From Aquimarina sp. (GTDB lineage: Bacteria; Bacteroidota; Bacteroidia; Flavobacteriales; Flavobacteriaceae): a stretch of DNA of 11,813 nt. The stretch lies in NCBI GenBank assembly GCA_002697475.1, contig NZVW01000004.1, positions 1-11,813 on the forward strand, in the 5' to 3' direction. The notes beneath the pieces were generated by a model that saw only the letters and a program-made list of their open reading frames with translations, did no database searches and was not told the DNA's origin. This document shows positions 1-6,879 of the stretch, one piece after another. The position numbers and the translations under genes were made by a program. How positions within the stretch are numbered: position 1 is the first letter of the stretch; every line of letters begins with the position of its first letter.

Positions 1-224
1 ACAATATTTTCTTCAAGAACAGGATACGTGGTACTTCTGATCACATTATCCATGGCTACTTTAATGCGCTCTTCTTTTCGTTCTAATCTATCTCTATGAT
101 AATCCTCTGATTCTTCTTTATATTGAAAAATGGTAACCGTAGCTATCAATATAGAAGCCAGTATGACTAAAACAGTCATGGAAATAAAAATCCTTGTACC
201 CAGTGATAGTTTAGATAAACTCAT
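1..224 (-). CDS. Sensor histidine kinase-like membrane protein, N-terminal part (runs off left edge)
   Basis: The visible 74 codons begin at an ATG (222-224) preceded on the minus strand by AAAGAGG about 5 bases upstream, a plausible ribosome-binding site. Residues 1-11 are short and basic. Residues 12-31 form one hydrophobic membrane segment (IFISMTVLVILASILIATVT). After this comes a strongly charged stretch, about residues 34-54, with EESEDYHRDRLERKEERIK, which looks like a helical linker entering an extracytoplasmic sensor region; 'TTYPVLEENI' closes the visible part. This N-terminus resembles Bacteroidota membrane histidine kinases, but the kinase domain (H-box, ATPase) lies outside the window, so the call is by resemblance only. 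A chemoreceptor-like or other single-pass signalling protein is possible. It diverges from the ABC gene at 320 across a 95-base gap. Confidence 0.55.
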   Translation of the reverse strand, partial: MSLSKLSLGTRIFISMTVLVILASILIATVTIFQYKEESEDYHRDRLERKEERIKVAMDNVIRSTTYPVLEENI

Positions 225-239
225 AAGCCTCTTTGGCAG

Positions 240-311
240 TAAAGATAACAAATATCAAACCAAAAAAAATTTATAAAACTACCGTTTGACTGTCTAATTA
301 TCTAACTTTAC
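240..311. promoter_or_regulatory. Divergent promoter region between the kinase-like gene and the ABC gene
   Basis: The 95-base AT-rich gap between two divergent starts must hold both promoters. On the minus strand TATCTTTA (247-240) and on the plus strand TAACTTTA (303-310) each match seven of eight positions of the Bacteroidota -7 element TAnnTTTG. Upstream TTTG motifs exist (plus 285-288), but the spacings of about 13-14 bases are shorter than the usual 19-20. The plus-strand element would also leave an almost leaderless transcript. These are weak candidates. Confidence 0.3.
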
Positions 312-319
312 AGAAGTTT

Positions 320-2017
320 ATGAATATGCAGAACAACACCATTCTTAGTATTAGAAATCTTAATCTTGCTTTTATCAGTGACAATATTGAAAGGCAGGTT
401 TTATTTGATATTGATCTGGATTTAAAGAAAAACGAAATTTTGGGCGTTGTGGGGGAGTCCGGTAGTGGTAAATCTGTTACTTCCCTATCTATTCTAGGGT
501 TATTACCTGGTAAGACCACGAAAATCGCAAGTGGCAAGGTATTATACGAGGGTAAAGATTTGTTGGAAGCCCATGAAAAGGAACTTCAATCTATAAGAGG
601 TAATGAAATTTCGATGATATTTCAAGAACCTATGAGCTCTCTAAACCCTTCTATGAGATGTGGTAAACAAGTTTTGGAAATTTTGCAATTGCATAAAAAG
701 CTTTCTGCCAGGGATGCTAAAAGAGAAGTACTATCTCTTTTTGAAAAAGTAAAATTACCGGATATTCATAGAGCTTACAAAGCTTATCCTCATGAGCTTA
801 GCGGGGGACAGAAGCAGCGTGTAATGATAGCCATGGCTATTGCCTGTAAGCCAAATATTCTAATAGCAGATGAACCTACTACCGCGCTAGATGTTACGGT
901 TCAAAAAGAAATTATTAAACTTCTTAAAAGTTTACAACTGGAGTATCAGATGAGTATACTGTTTATCTCTCATGATTTAGCTCTGGTTTCTGAAATTGCC
1001 GATCAGGTGGCAGTGATGTATCAGGGAAAAGTTATAGAACAGGATACCGCAGAAAACATATTTCATCATCCCAAACAAGAATACACTAAAGCCCTTCTAA
1101 AGGCTAAACCATCGTTAGGTCAAAGACCCAGAAGATTACCCACTATTCAAGACGTCTTAGATGAAAGAGCAACAGAAATGGAGCTCATCACTCAAAAAGA
1201 ACGACAAGAACAGCATAAAAAATTATATAGCCATCCGCCTATTCTTGAGGTAATCAATATTGAAAAAGAATTCATATCCAATTCAGGATTATTCAAAAAA
1301 AAACATTTTAAGGCTGTAGATCAAGTCAGCTTTAAGCTCTACGAAGGGGAAACTTTAGGCCTGGTAGGAGAATCCGGATGTGGTAAATCTACTCTGGGAA
1401 ACCTTATACTTAATTTAGAACACGCTGATAAAGGAAAGGTGCTATACAAAGGAAAAGACCTAACAAAACTAAGTTCATCTGAAATAAGAAAACTAAGAAA
1501 AGATATACAACTGATATTTCAGGATCCCTTTGCGTCATTAAACCCCAGAATGACTGTAGGAGCCGCAATTATGGAGCCTATGATAGCGCATCAATTGTAT
1601 ACCAATAATATTCAAAGAAAAGATAAAGCTATTGAACTGCTTCATAATGTGGGCTTGGGGAAAGATCACTACAACCGTTACCCTCATGAATTCAGTGGAG
1701 GTCAACGTCAAAGAATTGGTATTGCCAGGACAATTGCTTTAGAGCCAAAAATGATCATATGCGATGAATCCGTGAGTGCATTAGATATTTCTGTCCAGGC
1801 GCAGGTCTTAAATCTACTCAACGACTTAAAGGAAAATTATGGTTTCACCTATATTTTCATCTCTCATGATCTTGCGGTAGTGAAATATATGGCAGATCAG
1901 TTATTGGTAATGCATAAAGGTAAAATTGTAGAGCGTGGCGATGCTGATAATGTTTATAACAACCCTGAAAAAGAATACACCCAAAAACTGATCAGCGCGA
2001 TTCCAAAAGGCATTTAA
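320..2017 (+). CDS. Fused double-ATPase ABC transporter protein, oligopeptide/nickel (DppD-DppF or YejF) type
   Basis: This 565-residue protein carries two complete ABC ATPase domains in tandem, as in fused ATPases that energise dipeptide/oligopeptide importers at the inner membrane. In domain 1 I see Walker A GESGSGKS (45-52), Q-loop Gln102, signature LSGGQKQR (160-167), Walker B LIADEP (181-186) and switch His218. In domain 2 I see GESGCGKS (350-357), Gln401, FSGGQRQR (458-465), MIICDES (478-484) and His516. Each domain is followed by the C-terminal extension typical of oligopeptide ATPases (HHPKQEYTKALL; NNPEKEYTQKLI). A charged linker at about 265-305 joins them. The Walker B of domain 2 reads DES where most ABC proteins have DEP. 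No permease or binding-protein gene is adjacent, so the substrate is unknown. ATG at 326 is an alternative start. Confidence 0.93.
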   Translation: MNMQNNTILSIRNLNLAFISDNIERQVLFDIDLDLKKNEILGVVGESGSGKSVTSLSILGLLPGKTTKIASGKVLYEGKDLLEAHEKELQSIRGNEISMIFQEPMSSLNPSMRCGKQVLEILQLHKKLSARDAKREVLSLFEKVKLPDIHRAYKAYPHELSGGQKQRVMIAMAIACKPNILIADEPTTALDVTVQKEIIKLLKSLQLEYQMSILFISHDLALVSEIADQVAVMYQGKVIEQDTAENIFHHPKQEYTKALLKAKPSLGQRPRRLPTIQDVLDERATEMELITQKERQEQHKKLYSHPPILEVINIEKEFISNSGLFKKKHFKAVDQVSFKLYEGETLGLVGESGCGKSTLGNLILNLEHADKGKVLYKGKDLTKLSSSEIRKLRKDIQLIFQDPFASLNPRMTVGAAIMEPMIAHQLYTNNIQRKDKAIELLHNVGLGKDHYNRYPHEFSGGQRQRIGIARTIALEPKMIICDESVSALDISVQAQVLNLLNDLKENYGFTYIFISHDLAVVKYMADQLLVMHKGKIVERGDADNVYNNPEKEYTQKLISAIPKGI

Positions 2018-2032
2018 ATTAACTCCATAAAA

Positions 2033-2066
2033 AAACCTGTTAAACTTAAAGCAGGTTAACAGGTTT
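2033..2066 (+). terminator. Hairpin terminator after the ABC gene
   Basis: Eleven-base arms AAACCTGTTAA (2033-2043) and TTAACAGGTTT (2056-2066) are perfect complements around a 12-base loop, starting 16 bases after the ABC stop codon. The downstream T run is short (TTT, then CATTCATC), so termination may be imperfect. The loop contains a second CAGGT (2052-2056) that can pair with ACCTG (2035-2039), giving an alternative smaller hairpin. Confidence 0.7.
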
Positions 2067-2071
2067 CATTC

Positions 2072-2095
2072 ATCGCGACTTGGGGGAAGTGCGAT
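2072..2095. repeat. Second hairpin with a GGGGG loop
   Basis: ATCGC-G-ACTT (2072-2081) can pair with AAGT-GCGAT (2087-2095) with one bulged G, leaving a loop of five G on the plus strand (five C on the minus strand). It sits five bases beyond the ABC terminator and also just downstream of the possible small minus-strand ORF at 2113-2214. It lacks a T run on either side, so it is not a standard intrinsic terminator. Confidence 0.55.
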
Positions 2096-2112
2096 TAATT
2101 AACAACAAAAAA

Positions 2113-2214
2113 TCACATCAACAAAAATACTTTTTTAGCTAAGTACATGCAGTTAGAAATCAATTCCATTGTGGGTTTCACAGATTTCTGAATACGATTA
2201 ATACGTTTTTTCAT
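2113..2214 (-). CDS. Possible 33-residue basic peptide, unrecognised
   Basis: A minus-strand ATG at 2214 opens 33 codons ending in TGA (2113-2115). The peptide begins MKKRINRIQKSVK and ends AKKVFLLM. It has eight Lys/Arg against one Glu, one Cys (residue 22), and an N-terminal basic half followed by a more hydrophobic C-terminal half, so it could be an amphipathic membrane-binding peptide. There is no clear purine-rich ribosome-binding site (CCCTATT precedes the ATG) and I could not find a convincing promoter. The hairpin at 2072-2095 lies 18 bases after the stop. I do not recognise the family. An ORF this short can arise by chance in AT-rich DNA. Confidence 0.22.
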   Translation of the reverse strand: MKKRINRIQKSVKPTMELISNCMYLAKKVFLLM

Positions 2215-2420
2215 AATAGGGCAATAAAAGGGGTTATAAACTTTAAATTATTTGTTAATTGGTTCGCTTAAGTAAGTGGATTCTTAAACGGAGCACTAAT
2301 ATGCAAAAAAAATCTCAAAACCACGTTTAACTGCTCAATAAATCGACAAAAAACACAAAATTTTAACATTTGGTTTGACACACTCCATTTTTAGGCTTAA
2401 AGTAACACTCTAAGCAAACA

Positions 2421-2448
2421 AAAAAAGACCACTTTTTGTAGTCTTTTT
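2421..2448 (-). terminator. Intrinsic terminator of the scoAB operon
   Basis: On the minus strand, AAAAAGACTAC, a five-A loop and GTGGTCTTTTTT form a hairpin ending in a T tract. One position is a G-U pair in the minus-strand RNA but would be a C-A mismatch in the plus-strand RNA. This favours use by minus-strand transcription. It lies about 110 bases after the scoB stop. Confidence 0.75.
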
Positions 2449-2558
2449 CTTTCATTTATTGTGTTAATCCACTACAGCATGGAAAACGTCAATTGCTGCT
2501 AATTATTATTCGTAGGTCAAAAAAAAGTATTCGTAAGATTCAATCTAGAATTAGAGTT

Positions 2559-3212
2559 TTACAATTGCATCTCAGGTATCTCTCCTGAAACCTCTAAATA
2601 TCCTTCTGTTGCATTTTTTATGTCCTCTACACTAACACCCGGTGCTCTTTCTAAAAGCTTAAATCCTTTTTCTGTCACTTCAAGAACTGCCATATTAGTA
2701 ACCACCTTTTTTACGCAATTGACTCCAGTAAGCGGCAGTGTACATTTTTTAAGTAGTTTAGACTCCCCTTCTCTATTTGTATGCATCATGGCTACAATAA
2801 TATTTTCTGCACTAGCTACAAGATCCATTGCGCCTCCCATTCCTTTAACCATTTTACCGGGGATTTTCCAGTTAGCTATATCTCCATTCTCAGCAACTTC
2901 CATTGCCCCCAGTATGGTAAGATCTACATGCTTACCTCTAATCATACTAAAGCTCATTGCAGAATCAAAAAAAGAGGCTCCCGGCATTGTAGTTATGGTT
3001 TGTTTACCCGCATTTATGATGTCAGGATCTTCCTCTCCTTCAAAAGGGAAAGGACCCATACCTAATACACCGTTTTCACTCTGAAATTCTACCTCTACTC
3101 CTTCAGGGATGTAATTGGCTACAAGTGTGGGGATACCAATACCCAGGTTTACAAAATAGCCATCTTTTAATTCCTTCGCAATTCGTTTAGCAATTCCGTT
3201 TTTATCTAGCAT
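2559..3212 (-). CDS. scoB: 3-oxoacid CoA-transferase, subunit B
   Basis: This 217-residue protein is the beta subunit of a class I CoA-transferase. The family moves CoA between succinyl-CoA (or acetyl-CoA) and acetoacetate or related acids. Near the N-terminus LGIGIPTLV (23-31) is the usual glycine-rich substrate/CoA loop. SENGVLGMGPFP (45-56) carries the catalytic glutamate, Glu46, which forms the covalent glutamyl-CoA intermediate. GAMEVAENGDIANWKIPGK and KGMGGAMDLV are further family blocks. Length is normal for a separate B subunit. It starts 33 bases after the scoA stop and ends upstream of a good terminator, so the two subunits form one operon. Sequence alone does not separate succinyl-CoA:3-ketoacid transferase from the AtoDA acetate/acetoacetate type. 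Confidence 0.93.
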   Translation of the reverse strand: MLDKNGIAKRIAKELKDGYFVNLGIGIPTLVANYIPEGVEVEFQSENGVLGMGPFPFEGEEDPDIINAGKQTITTMPGASFFDSAMSFSMIRGKHVDLTILGAMEVAENGDIANWKIPGKMVKGMGGAMDLVASAENIIVAMMHTNREGESKLLKKCTLPLTGVNCVKKVVTNMAVLEVTEKGFKLLERAPGVSVEDIKNATEGYLEVSGEIPEMQL

Positions 3213-3245
3213 TTTAAATGTCTTTAATTCAATACTACTTTGTGG

Positions 3246-3944
3246 CTATTTAGTTCTAACCGTTCTTTGTTCTATTCTTTTCTCATATTTCTCTCCCTGA
3301 AATATTCTTTGTACAAAAATACCGGGAATATGAATTTGATTAGGATCAAGCTCTCCAGCCGGAACCAGTTCCTCCACTTCCGCCACCGTAATCTTAGCGG
3401 CTCCACACATACAAGGATTAAAATTTCTAGCGGTTCCTTTAAAAATAAGATTCCCTGCTTCATCGCCTTTCCAAGCTTTAACAAAAGCAAAATCAGCCTC
3501 AAAAGCCTTTTCAAGGATATACATTTTTCCATTAAACTCTCTTGATTCTTTTCCTTCGGCTACTTCTGTACCGTAGCCTGCAGGTGTATAAAAAGCCGGA
3601 AAACCAGATTGAGCGGCTCTACAACGCTCTGCTAATGTCCCCTGAGGAATTAATTCGACGTCCAGTTCTCCACTAAGCATTTGACGCTCAAATTCCTCAT
3701 TCTCCCCAACATAAGAGGATACCATTTTTTTGATTTGCTTTTTTTGAAGCAATAGCCCCAAACCGAAATCATCAACTCCGGCATTATTAGAAATACAGGT
3801 TAGCCCTTTTACATTTCTTTTGACAAGCTCAGCTATTGCATTTTCAGGAATTCCACATAACCCAAAGCCACCAAGCATAAGGGTCATGTTATCTTCTACA
3901 CCGTCGAGTGCTTTAGTAACACTCTCTACAGTTTTGCGGATCAT
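3246..3944 (-). CDS. scoA: 3-oxoacid CoA-transferase, subunit A
   Basis: This 232-residue protein is the alpha subunit partner of ScoB. It opens with MIRKTVESVTKALDGVEDN and has the conserved glycine-rich block LMLGGFGLCGIPE (22-34). GLTCISNNAGVDDFGLGLL, the block SYVGENEEFERQMLSGELDVEL and FYTPAGYGTEVAEGKE follow in the usual order, as does 'GNLIFKGTARNFNPCMC' in the C-terminal third. The protein is expected to be a cytosolic enzyme in acetoacetate/ketoacid use, working with ScoB as a heteromer. A 98-base gap separates it from the PBP gene upstream, with a palindrome (3957-3976) 13 bases before the ATG. The final residues (EKRIEQRTVRTK) are a basic tail. Confidence 0.93.
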   Translation of the reverse strand: MIRKTVESVTKALDGVEDNMTLMLGGFGLCGIPENAIAELVKRNVKGLTCISNNAGVDDFGLGLLLQKKQIKKMVSSYVGENEEFERQMLSGELDVELIPQGTLAERCRAAQSGFPAFYTPAGYGTEVAEGKESREFNGKMYILEKAFEADFAFVKAWKGDEAGNLIFKGTARNFNPCMCGAAKITVAEVEELVPAGELDPNQIHIPGIFVQRIFQGEKYEKRIEQRTVRTK

Positions 3945-3956
3945 AAAGTTCTAATT

Positions 3957-3976
3957 TTAGCACTTAAAAGTACTAA
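3957..3976. promoter_or_regulatory. Operator-like palindrome just upstream of scoA
   Basis: TTAGCACTT (3957-3965) and AAGTACTAA (3968-3976) are 9-base arms around a 2-base centre with one mismatch. The site ends 13 bases before the scoA ATG. It is not followed by a T run in the minus-strand direction, so it is unlikely to be the terminator of the preceding PBP gene. A repressor-binding site controlling scoAB is an inference from its symmetry and position. Confidence 0.35.
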
Positions 3977-4042
3977 AAAAAGAAGACTATAACGTTTGAA
4001 TGCTGATAAGATTATTTACCAATAGTATATGATTTCCGGAGA

Positions 4043-6382
4043 TTAGAATCCAAACTCTTCATCTACATCCATATTTTGTTCATCAGTCTTTTTGTAGTCC
4101 GCACAATTGATCTGAATAGTTAAGGTCTCAGGAACTTCAAATGCATCTTTAGACACCTTTAGTTCCTTATCCGCATAACATTTTTTCATATACAATGCCC
4201 ATACCGGTAAAGCCATAGTTGCACCTTGTCCATATTGTGTAGATTTGAAGTGTATGGATCTCTGCTCTCCTCCTACCCAAACACCGGTACATAAATTAGG
4301 CACAATACCCATAAACCATCCATCACTTTGATTTTGTGTTGTTCCGGTTTTACCCGCTATAGGGTTTTCAAATAGATAGGGATATCCTGTGATTACATTC
4401 TTAAAATCATATCGATCTCTAGGCCCGGTTCTTAATCGACGACCCGATCCGGATTGCGTAACACCTTCTAATAAGTTGATCGTTACAAAGGCTGCCTCTT
4501 TACTGATAACATCTCTGGTCTCAGGAACAAACTGATATAATATAGTTCCATTACTGTCCTGTATGCTGGTAATGGTTACAGGCTTTGTATAAATCCCCTG
4601 ATTAGCAAACGTACTGTATGCCCCTACCATTTCTGATAGCTTAAGATCTACAGATCCCAGGGCTATAGAAGCTACGGGTTGAATGTCAGAGGTAATACCA
4701 GCCTTTTTTGCTAAACGTATAATAGTCTCTGGACCAATACGATCCATTAATCTGGCTGAAATCGTGTTTACAGATTGCGCCAAAGCATCTTTTAAACTTA
4801 AATAACCCGCATAGTCATTTTCACTATTTTTTGGTGTCCAATCCTCAGTTACTCCATGTTTACCTGCAGGTATAGTTACTTGGGCTATAGGTAAAGTATC
4901 ACAAGGTGAAAGCTTTAACTGATCAATAGCTGTAGCATACACAAAAGGCTTAAATGTTGAACCTACCTGTCTGGCTCCCTGATTCACATGATCGTATTTA
5001 AAGAACTTATAGTCTACACCGCCCACCCAGGCTTTAACATAGCCTGTTTGAGGTTCCATAGACATGAGACCTGATCTCAGATAGGCTTTATGATATAAAA
5101 TTGAATCTCTTGGCGTCATTATGGTATCTTTATACCCTCCATCCCAGGAGAAAACTTTCATCTCTGTTTTCTTATCAAAACTCGCATAGATTTCATCATC
5201 AGACAGACCCTCGCGTTTCAAAATATCATAGCGATCTGAGTTTCTCATTGCTCTTTTGATGATTCTCTCTTTTTCTTCCTTTGATATATCTCTAAAGGGT
5301 GATGTCTTATTGCCTTTCTCCTGTTTAAAGAATTCTTTCTGAAGATTAGAAATATGTTCTCTTACAGCTTCCTCGGCATATTTTTGCATTCTGGAATCAA
5401 TAGTCACATTGATCTTTAATCCATCGCTATAAATATCGTAATATTCATCTTCTCCTTCTTCATTTTTCCCTTTAGGATTTTCCTTTGCCCAATTCGTAAC
5501 CCATTCTCTTACGTACTGTCTAAAATATGTAGCAATACCGTCGTCATGATCCTCAGGATTGTAATCTAATTTTAAAGGTATAGCTTGTAGACTGTCCTTT
5601 TGTTTTTCACTTAAATAACCATACTTAGCCATTTGAGCTAAAACAGTATTTCTTCTATTCTCGACTAATTCAGGTCTTCTTCTAGGGTTATACAAAGAAG
5701 CATTCTGCAGCATACCAACCAATACTGCGGCTTCTTCTATTTTTAACCCTTTTGGATTAGCTCTATTGAAATAAATTCTTGAAGCCGAACCGATACCTAT
5801 TGCCTGGTTAACAAAATCATATTTGTTAAGATACATGGCTATGATTTCCTCCTTAGTATATTGTCTTTCCAGTCTGGTAGCGATTACCCATTCTTTAATT
5901 TTTTGTGTTATAGCTTCAAAAATATTACTTGAACGTACACCTACGAACAATTGTCTAGCTAATTGCTGTGTTACCGTACTAGCACCTCCTCTTTTACCTA
6001 AAAAAGCAACTGCTCTTAAAGTTCCTCTGGCATCAATTCCTGAATGTTCGTAATATCTGGCATCTTCAGTAGCAATTAAAGCTTCTACTAAGTGATCCGG
6101 TAAGTCGTCAAATAATACTGGGGTTCTATTTTCTTTGAAAAAAGTACCTATTTGTACTCCATCAGAAGAAATGATCTGTGTTGCCAGATCATTTTTTGGA
6201 TTTTCCAACTCCTCAAAAGTTGGCATCTCACCAAAAGCACCCCAACTTGCTAAAAGAAAAACGAAAACTACCAGAAAAATACCGGTAGCAAATAGTATCC
6301 AGAACCACTTAATGTATTTAAGCACATTAATGGATTCGCTATTTTTATTTTTTGTAGTAGATTTAGATGATGTCTTTGCCAT
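4043..6382 (-). CDS. mrcA: Class A penicillin-binding protein 1A (glycosyltransferase/transpeptidase)
   Basis: This 779-residue bifunctional enzyme polymerises and crosslinks peptidoglycan in the periplasm, anchored by one membrane helix (about 25-48). The GT51 glycosyltransferase domain shows ATEDARYYEHSGID (104-117; catalytic Glu106), GGASTVTQQLARQLF (132-146) and the later RLERQYTKEEIIAMYLN block. The transpeptidase domain has all three catalytic motifs: STFK with nucleophile Ser475, SVN (537-539) and KTGT (678-681). An inserted charged region at about 340-430 separates the two. The C-terminus is acidic (MDVDEEFGF). The ATG overlaps the gldH stop by one base (TAATG), which suggests coupled translation in a ricT-gldH-PBP operon. 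Length and motif order are normal for the family. mrcA is the usual symbol; local naming (pbp1A) varies. Confidence 0.95.
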   Translation of the reverse strand: MAKTSSKSTTKNKNSESINVLKYIKWFWILFATGIFLVVFVFLLASWGAFGEMPTFEELENPKNDLATQIISSDGVQIGTFFKENRTPVLFDDLPDHLVEALIATEDARYYEHSGIDARGTLRAVAFLGKRGGASTVTQQLARQLFVGVRSSNIFEAITQKIKEWVIATRLERQYTKEEIIAMYLNKYDFVNQAIGIGSASRIYFNRANPKGLKIEEAAVLVGMLQNASLYNPRRRPELVENRRNTVLAQMAKYGYLSEKQKDSLQAIPLKLDYNPEDHDDGIATYFRQYVREWVTNWAKENPKGKNEEGEDEYYDIYSDGLKINVTIDSRMQKYAEEAVREHISNLQKEFFKQEKGNKTSPFRDISKEEKERIIKRAMRNSDRYDILKREGLSDDEIYASFDKKTEMKVFSWDGGYKDTIMTPRDSILYHKAYLRSGLMSMEPQTGYVKAWVGGVDYKFFKYDHVNQGARQVGSTFKPFVYATAIDQLKLSPCDTLPIAQVTIPAGKHGVTEDWTPKNSENDYAGYLSLKDALAQSVNTISARLMDRIGPETIIRLAKKAGITSDIQPVASIALGSVDLKLSEMVGAYSTFANQGIYTKPVTITSIQDSNGTILYQFVPETRDVISKEAAFVTINLLEGVTQSGSGRRLRTGPRDRYDFKNVITGYPYLFENPIAGKTGTTQNQSDGWFMGIVPNLCTGVWVGGEQRSIHFKSTQYGQGATMALPVWALYMKKCYADKELKVSKDAFEVPETLTIQINCADYKKTDEQNMDVDEEFGF

Positions 6383-6879
6383 TATTGTTCAGGTTTGCTA
6401 CCATTTTCTATTCTAAAGCCAATGTCCGTAATCCCCTCTAAAGAATTAACCCCGGAAACCTCTCCGTTTTTTCTCATCGCGTGCTGGATGGTTACTTTAT
6501 AAGTTCCATCCTCAACAAATCGAACATTTTCTTTATACCAAAGTTTATTTTCTTTTATATCAGAGAATCCCGTGCCTAACCATTCACCATCAGATTTAGC
6601 CATTTCATACTCTAACGTATCCGTTATTATTTTACCATTAGGAAATTTTATAGAGCCAATCAAAAACAGATTACTGTAAGGATAATCATTAGTATGCCTT
6701 ACATTGATGTATAAATTGTAGGGAACCACAGAATCTAGTTGGGGTAATTCAAACTCCACAATTTCATTTTTCTCCCAGCTTTTAGAAACCGTTTGATAAG
6801 AATCATATACTCTGTTGCCATCGCACGATTGAAGGCCCATGAAAACAAGTAGTAAAACAATTACATTAAGGTTTCTCAT
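6382..6879 (-). CDS. gldH: Gliding motility lipoprotein GldH
   Basis: The open frame extends back to 7068, but the likely start is the ATG at 6879, giving 165 residues. The protein then begins MRNLNVIVLLLVFMGLQSC, a lipoprotein signal peptide whose lipobox LQSC places the lipidated cysteine at residue 19. The upstream part of the frame is basic, low-complexity sequence that is simply the other frame of ricT. The mature part is a beta-rich domain with the GldH-like blocks YNLYINVRHTNDYPYSNLFL and TYKVTIQHAMR. GldH is a cell-envelope lipoprotein required for gliding in Flavobacterium; its biochemical role is unresolved. Its start overlaps the ricT end by 14 bases and its stop overlaps the PBP start by one. 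Presence of gldH alone does not prove that the organism glides. Confidence 0.88.
   Translation of the reverse strand: MRNLNVIVLLLVFMGLQSCDGNRVYDSYQTVSKSWEKNEIVEFELPQLDSVVPYNLYINVRHTNDYPYSNLFLIGSIKFPNGKIITDTLEYEMAKSDGEWLGTGFSDIKENKLWYKENVRFVEDGTYKVTIQHAMRKNGEVSGVNSLEGITDIGFRIENGSKPEQ

Larger units (their letters stand above)
2018..2558. other. 541-base intergenic region between the ABC gene and scoB
   Basis: This gap between convergent genes holds the ABC terminator (2033-2066), the G-loop hairpin (2072-2095), the doubtful 33-residue ORF (2113-2214, minus) and the scoAB terminator (2421-2448). Between 2215 and 2420 I see only AT-rich sequence with no supported gene. A GGAG-preceded ATG at 2301 opens just nine codons. 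Between 2449 and 2558 there is a 10-base near-perfect direct repeat, TATTCGTAGG (2507-2516) and TATTCGTAAG (2528-2537), 21 bases apart. Confidence 0.6.

Noticed and set aside
2301..2330. Nine-codon ORF with GGAG upstream in the ABC-scoB gap, considered as a leader peptide
   Set aside because: No plus-strand gene follows for it to regulate (scoB and scoA lie on the other strand), and nine codons is within chance expectation.
2507..2537. Direct repeat TATTCGTAGG / TATTCGTAAG 21 bases apart
   Set aside because: Only two short copies in AT-rich sequence between the scoB stop and its terminator; not enough for a repeat array, attachment site or operator call.
2620..3084. Plus-strand ORF of 154 codons antisense to scoB
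   Set aside because: It is the complement of a clearly recognised gene, has no recognisable motif and no start context; a shadow frame.
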